From the IMG/VR virus record IMGVR_UViG_3300027816_000418, positions 1 through 23,340 of that record: a DNA stretch of 23,340 nucleotides. One strand, written 5' to 3'. Both the position numbers and the translations under genes were made by a program. Below the pieces are notes generated by a model. That model had not been told where the DNA came from. It was given only the letters and a program-made list of their open reading frames with translations, and did no database searches. Each line of letters opens with the position of its first letter. Within the stretch, counting starts at the first letter, position 1. Source of the DNA: a virus. Positions 1 through 9,300 of this stretch are shown piece after piece.

Positions 1-3000
1 ATATAGGATGTTTCTATCAACCAAGTCAGGAGTATTATTTGTATCATCCATTACAACTTGGAAAGCGTACAATCCACTACGTTGTTGTACAGATTCCAAA
101 TATGGATTTACGATACTCAAGAAACGGTTTCTTGTAGCAGCTACATTTTGTTCGAATACCAAGAACTTACTGCTACTTGCAATAAACTTCTTAAGTGCGA
201 TTAACAATCTACGAACGTTTACTCTGTCAAGAGCACTTGGTTGAATTTGAAGTGTCTTTTGACCCCATACACAGATACCTTGACCAGGGAATGCTGCGAT
301 TGGATTTACACGACCTTCATACAATGTATCACGTTCACTGTGGGTTGTTCTATCTAGAACTTGAACTGCTTGTGCGATTCCACCACGGTTTAGACCGGCC
401 GGAGCGAACCATTCAGCAGCAGCATTGTCATTAGCAGCATAAACTGCTGGCATTACTACTGATGGAGGTACACTTATAATCTTATTCAAGTTTGTATCTA
501 GAATCTTAACCCAAGGATAATACGTAGAAACGTAACTACTGTCGATTGTAGACACATCATTTACTGCTGCGTCAATCAATCCTACTGTTTGGTTACTTGC
601 TGGGAATACTACGTTATCCATGATGTAGAATGTATCACCACGGGCTTCACACATATCTGTTACCAAGTCAGTAACATAACTGTGTTGTTCGTGGAAAATA
701 CCAGGAGTTACAATCAAGTTGATGTCAAATTCATCAGCATTTCCAAGAGCACCTACACATTGTTTGTAAGCGATTGAACCCGCACTGTTAATATTTGTAC
801 AATTTAAACCTTGTGTATTACCTGCGATAATGTCACTTCCAACATTAATTGGAACTGCTGGTGATTGACCATCAAATCCACCTTGGAATCCTACTACGAA
901 CTTACGCATCTTGACATATGTAGCTTCGTTAGTTGCATCATATGTTGAAGGAATACTACCACTTAATGATGCAGCAAGTAATGAACCAGTTCCAACATTT
1001 GAACTTGTTGATTCCAAATCAAATGCGATATTATATCCTACAGTAGCACCAAATGGTAGAGGAGCAAAATATTGTTCTGTATCAATCTTTACACCTGCAT
1101 TTGTAGAACTTGTTGGATATAGAGAAGTCAATTCACTATCAGCACCTAGTGGAATATCACTGATTACTGTACCAGAAGCATATTTGCCTGGTGCTAATCC
1201 ATAAATACTTGCTTTACTATATTGCACTACTGGAACATAATTTCCAATTGTACCTCCAAGTGGAGTTACATAAGCTTCATTTCCATAAGGAACTGAAGAT
1301 ACTGGATATGGAACGGTATTCATTTCAATTCTGATATACTTACTTAAGTTTGTATAAGTACCGAATTCAATGATCTTACCAGCATATGTAATGAAGTTGT
1401 ATCTATCACCGATTCTACGAGCAACAAAGTTTGAAGAATTTGGATCTAGGCTCAAGTTTTGGAAGATTTCCAAATACTTTGGTTTCTTATCGGTATCACT
1501 ATAAGATCTTACTGCGAGTGTGAATGAACCCCAATCACTTCCTGCAACTGTACCAGACAATTTAACATTGCTGATTTCAATCTTATATTGTTTGTTTGTA
1601 TTTGTACCATCACTCAAAGTGTGTGCTTTGAATAATTGATATTTTGTTACTGAACCTGGATTTGCATTACCACTCCAAGGAGCAATTCCTTGTGAAAGAA
1701 TCCAAGGGGTTGCTGCACTGGTTAATCCATATTGAGAATCACCTGCATTCAAGTTTGTTGAATATTGATCAGTGAACTTCAATACTTCACCAGTTGCAAA
1801 TGAACTAGATGGTAGATATGCACCATATACTTTCCAACCGCCAGTATTCAATTCATCATTTACTTTTTGAATTGAATCTTCGAATGTCTTGTATAAGTAA
1901 GCTGCTTCAATCTTGGCACCGGAAACTTGGTCGTCTTGATTACCAACTGTTGCATCATTTCCAAATACGTTTGTAATATAATTTGAATCTGCTGGATTTA
2001 ATGAGAAATCATAATATCCAATTAAAGATGCGTTTTGAGCCAATATTAATTGAAAATTACTCAATGATGTTGGATCTACAGAACCAGTATAAGTCCCAGA
2101 TGTAGCAGGTTTTTGATTCAATACAGAACCACTAAAACCAGGAGCATTAAAACTACTGTCTAATGTACCGTATTGAGTATTTGATAATACTGCCAATACT
2201 CTTGGTTTAACATTTACTGCGGTTGGATTACATGGATCGGCTGGTGTTGACCAAGTTGGTGAAAATGCAGTAGTAATTTTACCAAATGATCCACTAATTA
2301 CACCCTTAAGATATACTTGTGTTCCACAACCAGTTGAAGATCTTAAAGCAAATATACTACCACTTATAAGTGTAATATTTGTACCAATCAAATTTCCATC
2401 AGTATTTGTAATTGTTACACTGCCTGTATTTAGTGATGCGGAGAAATATGATGTTGTTGATGTGGATTCTGCAATTGCTTGTAATAATTTATCATTATTT
2501 GTATAAGATCCGTTTCCTTGATAAGATGATGTTACATAAACACCAACAAAAGATTCTGAACCTATAGTAAAACTATAAGTTTGACCACTATTATATAAAC
2601 TCCCGTTTGGTGAATTTACATCTAATGTAGTGTTATCACCCGCAGTAGAATTAAACTTTGCAGTGAATGTTGCACCAGAAATAAATGATAGTGATCCACT
2701 TGTGCTTGCAGATACATAAGTAAATGTACTGGAAATATTGGCACTATCATATAGTACATAGGATGAACCACTATTTAAAGCACCAGCAGAACCGCTTCTG
2801 GCCCAAGTACCTGGTTGTGCCCAGATTACAAATGGATTGATTTGTCTATATCCTGTCAATGCACCTACACGACAAACGGTAACGAATCCTTTTTCATTTA
2901 AGTATTCTTTTGCAGTGTATGGGCCATAATAAACACCATCAGCAACACCGAACTTTTCTTCAAGATCGGCTGCGTTGGTGATTAATGTTGGTGCGAATCC

Positions 3001-3147
3001 AGGACCTTTTGGGAATGGAGCAAGTACTACTGCTCCAATTTCAGCAACACCTTGTGCTACTCCGCTTAGGTCGTTTTCTCTTGTAAATACTCCTGGGCTG
3101 ACTATACGGTCAACAGGACTAAATTTTCCTCCTTCAGTTATTGGCAT
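1..3147 (-). CDS. gp18: Contractile tail sheath protein, T4 gp18-like (C-terminus beyond window)
   Basis: The frame is open from the ATG at 3147 to the window edge (1049 codons, no stop). The N-terminus reads MPITEGGKFSPVDRIVSPGV followed by FTREND, the usual opening of T4-like sheath proteins. The C-terminal part has sheath-family blocks such as NPIAAFPGQG, VWGQKTLQ and SALDRVNVRRLLIALKK, and ends in NTPDLVDRN just before the edge; from the T4 pattern roughly 60 residues are missing. The protein forms the contractile outer cylinder around the tail tube. T4 gp18 has 659 residues, so this one is far larger. Residues of about 110-305 are Ser/Thr/Gly-rich and look like an inserted surface domain. 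The conserved C-terminal part uses many C-ending codons (AAC, TTC, TAC, ATC) and the insert uses AT-ending ones. The start is supported by a Shine-Dalgarno sequence, the only clear one in the window. Confidence 0.96.
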   Translation of the reverse strand, partial: MPITEGGKFSPVDRIVSPGVFTRENDLSGVAQGVAEIGAVVLAPFPKGPGFAPTLITNAADLEEKFGVADGVYYGPYTAKEYLNEKGFVTVCRVGALTGYRQINPFVIWAQPGTWARSGSAGALNSGSSYVLYDSANISSTFTYVSASTSGSLSFISGATFTAKFNSTAGDNTTLDVNSPNGSLYNSGQTYSFTIGSESFVGVYVTSSYQGNGSYTNNDKLLQAIAESTSTTSYFSASLNTGSVTITNTDGNLIGTNITLISGSIFALRSSTGCGTQVYLKGVISGSFGKITTAFSPTWSTPADPCNPTAVNVKPRVLAVLSNTQYGTLDSSFNAPGFSGSVLNQKPATSGTYTGSVDPTSLSNFQLILAQNASLIGYYDFSLNPADSNYITNVFGNDATVGNQDDQVSGAKIEAAYLYKTFEDSIQKVNDELNTGGWKVYGAYLPSSSFATGEVLKFTDQYSTNLNAGDSQYGLTSAATPWILSQGIAPWSGNANPGSVTKYQLFKAHTLSDGTNTNKQYKIEISNVKLSGTVAGSDWGSFTLAVRSYSDTDKKPKYLEIFQNLSLDPNSSNFVARRIGDRYNFITYAGKIIEFGTYTNLSKYIRIEMNTVPYPVSSVPYGNEAYVTPLGGTIGNYVPVVQYSKASIYGLAPGKYASGTVISDIPLGADSELTSLYPTSSTNAGVKIDTEQYFAPLPFGATVGYNIAFDLESTSSNVGTGSLLAASLSGSIPSTYDATNEATYVKMRKFVVGFQGGFDGQSPAVPINVGSDIIAGNTQGLNCTNINSAGSIAYKQCVGALGNADEFDINLIVTPGIFHEQHSYVTDLVTDMCEARGDTFYIMDNVVFPASNQTVGLIDAAVNDVSTIDSSYVSTYYPWVKILDTNLNKIISVPPSVVMPAVYAANDNAAAEWFAPAGLNRGGIAQAVQVLDRTTHSERDTLYEGRVNPIAAFPGQGICVWGQKTLQIQPSALDRVNVRRLLIALKKFIASSSKFLVFEQNVAATRNRFLSIVNPYLESVQQRSGLYAFQVVMDDTNNTPDLVDRNILY

Positions 3148-3155
3148 ATGTTAAA

Positions 3156-3162
3156 TTCCTTT
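3156..3162 (-). promoter_or_regulatory. Shine-Dalgarno site of the sheath gene
   Basis: On the coding strand AAAGGAA lies with its AGGA core 9 nt before the ATG at 3147. It fixes the sheath start. No other gene start in the window has a purine-rich site of this quality, which fits a need for very high sheath expression. Confidence 0.8.
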
Positions 3163-3194
3163 CAAATGTAGAAATTTTGATAAAAAAATCTAAA

Positions 3195-3234
3195 TATAAA
3201 TATTCCCGAAAAATTCAAGATGTTAATATTTATA
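3195..3234. repeat. 10-bp inverted repeat in the sheath leader
   Basis: TATAAATATT at 3195-3204 is exactly complementary to AATATTTATA at 3225-3234, with a 20-nt spacer. One arm contains the candidate late promoter octamer and the other contains the same octamer on the opposite strand. It could be a weak AU stem or a paired regulatory site. No poly-U tract makes it look like a terminator. Confidence 0.45.
3227..3234 (-). promoter_or_regulatory. Candidate T4-type late promoter for the sheath gene
   Basis: The coding strand has a perfect TATAAATA octamer, the known -10 consensus of T4 late promoters, 80-87 nt upstream of the sheath ATG in the longest intergenic gap of the window. Initiation would fall near 3215 and leave a leader of about 70 nt holding the Shine-Dalgarno site. 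The base composition is very AT-rich, so a chance match is possible. The call rests on position and on the late function of the gene. Confidence 0.5.
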
Positions 3235-3247
3235 AACAATTTTAAAA

Positions 3248-6200
3248 TTATTGATATAAAGGGAAAAATCTTCGGCCAGCACCTTCAACATATACAGGTG
3301 CCCATCCCCAAAATGATTTGCTTCCAATACCACTTAAATCTTGATTTGTTCCACCACCATTAATTGTAAATATATAAGCATTTGGATCTGTTAATCCTCC
3401 ACCACCAATACTATAATCACCTTCACCAACTAAATAAAGATTTGGTATTATTGTTTTATTTTCTAAACCAGGAGTTTTTAAATCAGATACAAATGCACTA
3501 TATTTCTTTTCTGGATATAATGACGATGTAGTATTATAATAAATAAAAGATAAAACCATTTCTTGAGCCGGCATTAAAGTAATAGATCCAGATTCTTCAA
3601 TAGATCCACTACCAGGTCCATCAAAGCCAGCTACTCCGCCCCATTGTATTTGTTCATATGGGTAAAAATTAATTGTATTATTTGTACTTCCAGATGATAC
3701 CAGTCTAATACTAAATGATCCAGATTCTACTGATGAACTAATGTGTACATTTAAATTATTAAGTGTATGTAAGTGCCAAAAAGAATAATCCGATGAACAA
3801 GTAATGGATGATGTAGATCCGCTAAAATATGATGAAGTAAATGTAAATTCACCCTGTCCAGCAGGTCCAGATGGTGATGGTATCCAAACAGTATCATAAT
3901 CAGTTGGACTATTTTTTGCTAATACATAATTTGTAGTTCCACCTGTAGGTATTCCGTTATTCGCATAACTTGCACTTAATGAATAACTACTGCTCAATGC
4001 GTAACTAGAACTTATAGAATAACTTGATGTATTTGCGTATGAACTACTTAATGAATAACTTGACGAAACGGTATAACTAGCAGTAATTGCTCTTGATGCA
4101 CTAATTGCCCATGAAGCCGTACCATATAAACTGGATGTTATATTATAAGAATAAATTGATCCTGTAACAGTTAATGAACCTGTAATTTCCGCACTTCCTG
4201 TGAATGGAAATCCACTTCCTGTTCCTCCTGCACTCGCACTAATAGTCACTATCGGACCAGATCCACTTATTATAGTTATTCCAGGCCCACCAATTATAGA
4301 GGTAATATTACCACCTCCACTTCCAGATATAATACTTCCAGAAGCAACCGCACTTGATGTCATTACACAAACTTGTTTAGTGTCATTATCCCATGTTAAG
4401 AAATATTTAAATGGTGCAGGTGAATCACTCCTACAAGGACTTTGCCAATTGATACTACTTGTTACATTTAAAACGTCTACGCTTATTACTGCACTACTTC
4501 CAATGTCTGGTGGAGCACTACTACCAGATGGATCAAAAACTTGAACAGTTCTTAAATTTGTATATGAAAGATTTGAATTGACATCATATAATTCAGACTT
4601 TATTTCAAATACTTCATTTGCAACATTTACTGGAAATGGAACTTTTACATAATACGAATTTCCAGTATAACCATACAATTCAGAAACTTTTATTGATAAA
4701 TCAGAAACAATTATTTGTTTGACATTTTCGGGATAAACAACTAAAGTTCCATATAGATCTTCAGGAAATTTAAATTCAAAATTTTGTTTTTGATCAAAAT
4801 ATTTTCCGATTGTACTTCCGCTATAAGCAAATTCTGCAATTAATACGCCTCTATTTGAATCATAACTAATATTTTTATTTACACTTGGCAATGAACTTGT
4901 AATATAAAATTTTAATTTGGCCGTAGCGGAAGAATCTTTTTCTATTACAGATGTTCTGAATGAAAAAACATAGTCTGTATCTTTATAAAAAGTTAAAAAG
5001 TTACTGTCAAAGTTGGATCCTGATTGTGCAGATTGTTCATTTACATTATAAGGTAAATAAGAAACATTTCTATTTGTAAATGATGTATTTGCTTTTACAA
5101 TTGCATATGTACCATTCAAATTACTACCAGATATTTTCAACGCATCAACAAATGTTTGATTGTCGTATTTAAGACTTAAATTGTTAGAGCTGGTAAACCA
5201 AAAGTTATTTATATGAAATTGACTAAAAAATACACCCAATCTTTCAAATGCTTTATTTGGTGTAACTGGATCTCTTAATATTTCTGTATCACCAAACGAT
5301 TCATCAATTACTGATTCAAAATCACCAAGAGTTCTTAAACTTTTTCTATAAACCTTATGTTTAGCAGGTTTACCAGTAAAAGTATTAATATTTTTATAAA
5401 TTATCTTGGCATAAGAAAATTTTTTATATTGTTTTGCACCACTTAATCCCAAAGATTCTTGTAGATAACTTGATGACAAAAATAAATTAGGACTATAAGT
5501 AATATCATTATAAACAATTTTATAATTTCCACTTGTAATCACTGCTATTTTATTATTATAAGTAAATGGTGTATCTAGAATTAATGTAGTAACATTTAAT
5601 ACATCTTTAATTAAAAAAGAAGCAGTAGTATTTATACTAATTTCATTTAAACTAGCATAATCTCTAATTTTATTTACATATAATTGTACTTGGAAATTCT
5701 TTAAACTTGAACTAAAGTTAGCAGAACCGTCGATTATTCTATAATCTACAAGATTTTTTCTATATCCAAACTTTTGAATATCAAAATCCGCCTTAGGTTG
5801 TACAGGAGTTGATATAAAACTACCTGTAACTGTTTTTGGATTATTTTCTACAGAAGATGATACTGCATAAGATAATACTGGTTCAACTTCAATTAATGGT
5901 TGGGTGTAAAATCTAATTTTAGAATCAGTAACTTTATTAACATTTATATTTATATTAGCCGTCCATCTTACTGTTTTATTGTCTGATGTAGTTGAAACTA
6001 ATATTATTTTTCCAGAACCAACTGAATTTTGTTCATAAACATAAATTGATAGTACAATGATTCTTTTATTTGTTAATTGATCAACACTTATTGCCTTTTC
6101 AATAAAAAGAGGTACACCGTTACCATCAAATGCTTCGGTAAGTATTTCGGCACCAATTTTAAGTTTGTCACTTCCATTGATTACCAACGCATTTTTCCCC

Positions 6201-6319
6201 ACAGAGAATTCTGGTGAAAACTCTGTGAGGTTAAAATATTCGGATAAGTATGTCTTATCTTCTATATTAACAGTTTGACTTGATAAACCTAAAATTTGAC
6301 CTGTCTTTATGCTGGGCAT
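3248..6319 (-). CDS. Large Ser/Gly-rich structural protein with hexapeptide repeats, fibre-like (1023 aa)
   Basis: The product has 1023 residues and starts MPSIKTGQILG. I do not recognise a named family over its whole length. Residues 1-600 look like a mixed beta-rich region. Near residue 690 there is a Gly/Ile-rich stretch (GPGITIISGSG), followed by an ITGSLTVTGS segment and then seven tandem hexapeptides ending in SY (residues 744-785). The tail includes a Gly-rich patch and ends RRFFPLYQ. Such repeats are typical of large phage fibre or appendage proteins, so a tail fibre, whisker or baseplate appendage role is inferred. It lies between the recombination fusion gene (28-nt gap) and the sheath gene (100-nt gap). 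There is no Shine-Dalgarno sequence, and its AUG lies in a strong predicted hairpin. No catalytic motif was seen. Confidence 0.85.
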   Translation of the reverse strand: MPSIKTGQILGLSSQTVNIEDKTYLSEYFNLTEFSPEFSVGKNALVINGSDKLKIGAEILTEAFDGNGVPLFIEKAISVDQLTNKRIIVLSIYVYEQNSVGSGKIILVSTTSDNKTVRWTANININVNKVTDSKIRFYTQPLIEVEPVLSYAVSSSVENNPKTVTGSFISTPVQPKADFDIQKFGYRKNLVDYRIIDGSANFSSSLKNFQVQLYVNKIRDYASLNEISINTTASFLIKDVLNVTTLILDTPFTYNNKIAVITSGNYKIVYNDITYSPNLFLSSSYLQESLGLSGAKQYKKFSYAKIIYKNINTFTGKPAKHKVYRKSLRTLGDFESVIDESFGDTEILRDPVTPNKAFERLGVFFSQFHINNFWFTSSNNLSLKYDNQTFVDALKISGSNLNGTYAIVKANTSFTNRNVSYLPYNVNEQSAQSGSNFDSNFLTFYKDTDYVFSFRTSVIEKDSSATAKLKFYITSSLPSVNKNISYDSNRGVLIAEFAYSGSTIGKYFDQKQNFEFKFPEDLYGTLVVYPENVKQIIVSDLSIKVSELYGYTGNSYYVKVPFPVNVANEVFEIKSELYDVNSNLSYTNLRTVQVFDPSGSSAPPDIGSSAVISVDVLNVTSSINWQSPCRSDSPAPFKYFLTWDNDTKQVCVMTSSAVASGSIISGSGGGNITSIIGGPGITIISGSGPIVTISASAGGTGSGFPFTGSAEITGSLTVTGSIYSYNITSSLYGTASWAISASRAITASYTVSSSYSLSSSYANTSSYSISSSYALSSSYSLSASYANNGIPTGGTTNYVLAKNSPTDYDTVWIPSPSGPAGQGEFTFTSSYFSGSTSSITCSSDYSFWHLHTLNNLNVHISSSVESGSFSIRLVSSGSTNNTINFYPYEQIQWGGVAGFDGPGSGSIEESGSITLMPAQEMVLSFIYYNTTSSLYPEKKYSAFVSDLKTPGLENKTIIPNLYLVGEGDYSIGGGGLTDPNAYIFTINGGGTNQDLSGIGSKSFWGWAPVYVEGAGRRFFPLYQ
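3965..4090 (-). repeat. Seven tandem hexapeptide repeats of xxSSSY type
   Basis: Residues 744-785 of the 1023-aa protein read as seven six-residue units: AITASY, TVSSSY, SLSSSY, ANTSSY, SISSSY, ALSSSY, SLSASY. The DNA copies differ by many synonymous changes, so selection appears to act on the protein periodicity. Such regular Ser/Tyr repeats suggest a beta-structured, probably trimeric, fibre shaft. Confidence 0.85.
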
Positions 6320-6342
6320 ATATACTATAAATATATATACCC
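6314..6342 (-). promoter_or_regulatory. Hairpin enclosing the start codon of the 1023-aa gene
   Basis: In the mRNA, GGGUAUAUAUA pairs with UAUAUAUGCCC across a 7-nt loop (UUUAUAG). This gives 11 bp including one G-U pair, with three G-C pairs closing the base. The AUG at 6319-6317 sits inside the right arm. The left arm is non-coding. By analogy with known T4 late genes whose starts are hidden in read-through early transcripts, it may block translation from mRNA coming out of the recombination gene upstream. The coding-strand TATATATA in the left arm is one base from the late promoter octamer. Confidence 0.6.
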
Positions 6343-6347
6343 ATTAA

Positions 6348-9300
6348 TTATACATAATTAACTTTAGAGAACCCGTTTTCTTTCTTAATTTCAAGTCTAT
6401 TGTCAACCATATCTCTCATACTATCCAAATGACTAATAATCCATACGAAATCAAAGTTAGTCTTCAAAAACGCAAATAAAGCACCCATAGATGATAAATT
6501 ATCGGCATCAGCACATCCAAATCCTTCATCTATAGCTATAAAATTGGGTCTTGGTAGATTACTAATGTTAATTAACGCTACTCTCATAGCCAATGAACTA
6601 ACAAATCGTTCCATACCACTCGCCAACTCTAATGGCCATCGTTTATCTTCATAATTAATATGTGTAGTTACATTTTTACCATCGGTCTGTAAGATTACAG
6701 TAAATTCTACTATTTGGTTTAATATGTTATTTACTTCCTTTTCAATAGTTGGTAAAGCTCGACTAATCAATTCATATGGAATACCATCTCTAGAAATTGC
6801 ATTTGTATACAATTGATAAGCTTCATATTCAACTTCAAGTACTTTTACATCTTCAATTGACTTTTGAATAGTCTTTCGTTGTTCTTCAAATCCAGAAATC
6901 TTAGTATTATAATTAATGATGTTATTATTTACATTCTTAATTTCCAAGTCAATTGTTTTAATATTAGATTTAATTGAATCAATTGTATCTTTAACAGTCT
7001 TATTAAATTCAATCGCATCTTTATTATTATAATATTCCTTGATTTGACTATCAATATTAATTAATGAATTCTGATTGGAACTAATATTATTTGATAACTT
7101 TAAGATTTCAGTATTTAATTTGTTAATTTTAATCTGTGTTTCAACATGTAATTTATGAATATCGTTGTATTCTTTCCAATGATCTTTTATATAAGACAAT
7201 TCCCCAACTTTATTTTTAAGATTAGTATATTCTCCAACAAGACTTTGAGCTTCAACTTTGTCCGATTCAAGTTCTTCTCTTGTTTTAATTGCATCTTTAA
7301 CGAATACATTGGTTGTACAAAAAGTACAATTTGGATCATACTTATGTTCTTCCAATTTCTTTAGTTTTTGTAATTTGGATGTTACAACAATCTTCTTCTT
7401 TTCAATAAACTGTTCTTTTTGACTTAAAGATGTTTCTAGTTCTTTAAATGATTCATACTTAGTTGTAATATCATCATTATCATAATTCTTTATAATTTCA
7501 TCATATTCCTTATATGTTGATTCAACAGATAACAACTGGGACTTATATGAATTTAAACTGGAAGATTGTGTTGATATAGAATTTTCTAATGAAACTTTTT
7601 TTGATTCAAGAGAAACAATATCAATAATATTACCGTTAACATTAATTAGTTTTTTGGTTTCATCTAATAATCTATCATTTTCAGAATCTCTTTGATTAGA
7701 TAGTTTTTCTAAATTAGAATTTTCATTTCTAAGTGAACCAGAAAAGTTTTCTATGTCGGCATTTAAATTCAACAACTTCTGAGTATAATCATTGTTCTTG
7801 AAATTCTTTAACAACGAATTGATTTCTTTAGTCTTATCAGACGCATCGTTATACAAACTGTCAAATATAGTTAGTCCCATGAATTGGGCCAACAGATCTT
7901 TTCTTTCTGTTTGTCCCATATCTACGAATGAACCAACCTTATTGTTTTGGATGCTCAAGACAGTTAAAATAAAGTCGTCATATGTACCAACATAATCACG
8001 AATGATATCATTAGTACTTCTACGAGCTTCACCATTAAGTTCTACAACTTTACCACCATCTTCTTTCCAGAACTTTACATCTACTTTGACATTTCCCTTT
8101 TTATCCGCATGTCCTTTTCTTTCAATGAAGAAATCTACACCGTTAACTTCAAAGTTAAACTTGCAACGGAATGTCATCTTTTGTGTATTAAGAATGTGAG
8201 ATGCTTTGAACGCTCTATCACATTTATCAAAAATACAAAAAGATAATGCTGATAATACACTTGATTTACCCGCAGCATTATTAGCAAATAATCCAACTAC
8301 ATTATGCATCTTGGTAAAGTCAATAACATTGTCTTCACCATAACTAAACATATTGTCAAATTCAAACTTCTTAGGTTTCCATCTAATATTTCTAACGATA
8401 GATTCTTTTTCCAAAGATGCATTTAAATCTTTATTTATCTTATAAATCTTTTCAAGTGTGTCTTTTGTAGGACTTACATTCTTATTATTAAGATAGTCAG
8501 TGATTAACTTATTTTGGTAATCCACATCAGATACATCAGTCAAATTAAAATTACTGTTGTCAATAATATTATTAGATGATGTATTAGGTGAATCTACACG
8601 AACATAAGTTACTTCAGTAACATCAGATTTTTCACGAATATGTGATAATACAGATTTAACTTCAGTAGCAACACTTTCAAAACACTTCAATCTCAATCTT
8701 GCCTTCTTAGGCATATCAGATATATCAGTAGTCAACTTACCTTTGTTAATTTCTGCGGTATAAAAACCGTAATCATTTGGAATTTCAAAGTGTTTAAATA
8801 CTTTAGTCTTCAAATCCCAGAATACAAAACCATGTCCTTTTAATTCTTCTCCATGATTCTGTTGAATCAATGAACCTACATATACAATAATTGGTTCGGA
8901 TTGATTTAAAACTTGATGTCTGTGAATATCACCTAACAATACAATGTCATGTCCATCAAAGATTTGATTTGTGATGGTTCTACTTGCAACTTTATATCCT
9001 ACATCTGTAATTGCATTATTTACTGGTCCGTGAAATAAAGCAATTTTATAACGAGTTTCGTTTAAATAAACCTTGGGAATATCCTTCGCTTTAATATACT
9101 TATCTGGTTCGTCAAAGACACTATAATGATTAAATAGAATATCTCCTAAGATATAAAGTCCAGAATCCTTTAGATAAAATAAGTTTTTATGATTAATTGC
9201 GTCAACAATTGGACTCAAACTATCTAATCTATTTTTATTAGCTAATGTAGCATCATGATTACCCGCAATCAATACTGTAGGTCTTCTATCTGCTAGGTTT

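Noticed and set aside
911-1204. Plus-strand frame of 97 codons and other short plus-strand frames in 1-1300
   Set aside because: They are antisense to the tail sheath gene, whose conserved C-terminal blocks show the true frame.
3238-3249. AATTTTAAAATT palindrome at the end of the 1023-aa gene as a terminator
   Set aside because: It has no G-C pairs, no loop of usable size and no following U tract, so it does not look like an intrinsic terminator.
4200-4544. Plus-strand open frame of 114 codons, Pro/Ile-rich
   Set aside because: It is antisense to the Gly/Ser/Ile-rich part of the 1023-aa gene; its composition is the mirror of that low-complexity region, and it has no ribosome site.
6326-6333. 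Plus-strand TATAAATA octamers at 6326, 12015 and 23085 as late promoters
   Set aside because: They would drive transcription away from all genes in the window. They are better explained as arms or loops of the start-codon hairpins, though their recurrence is noted.
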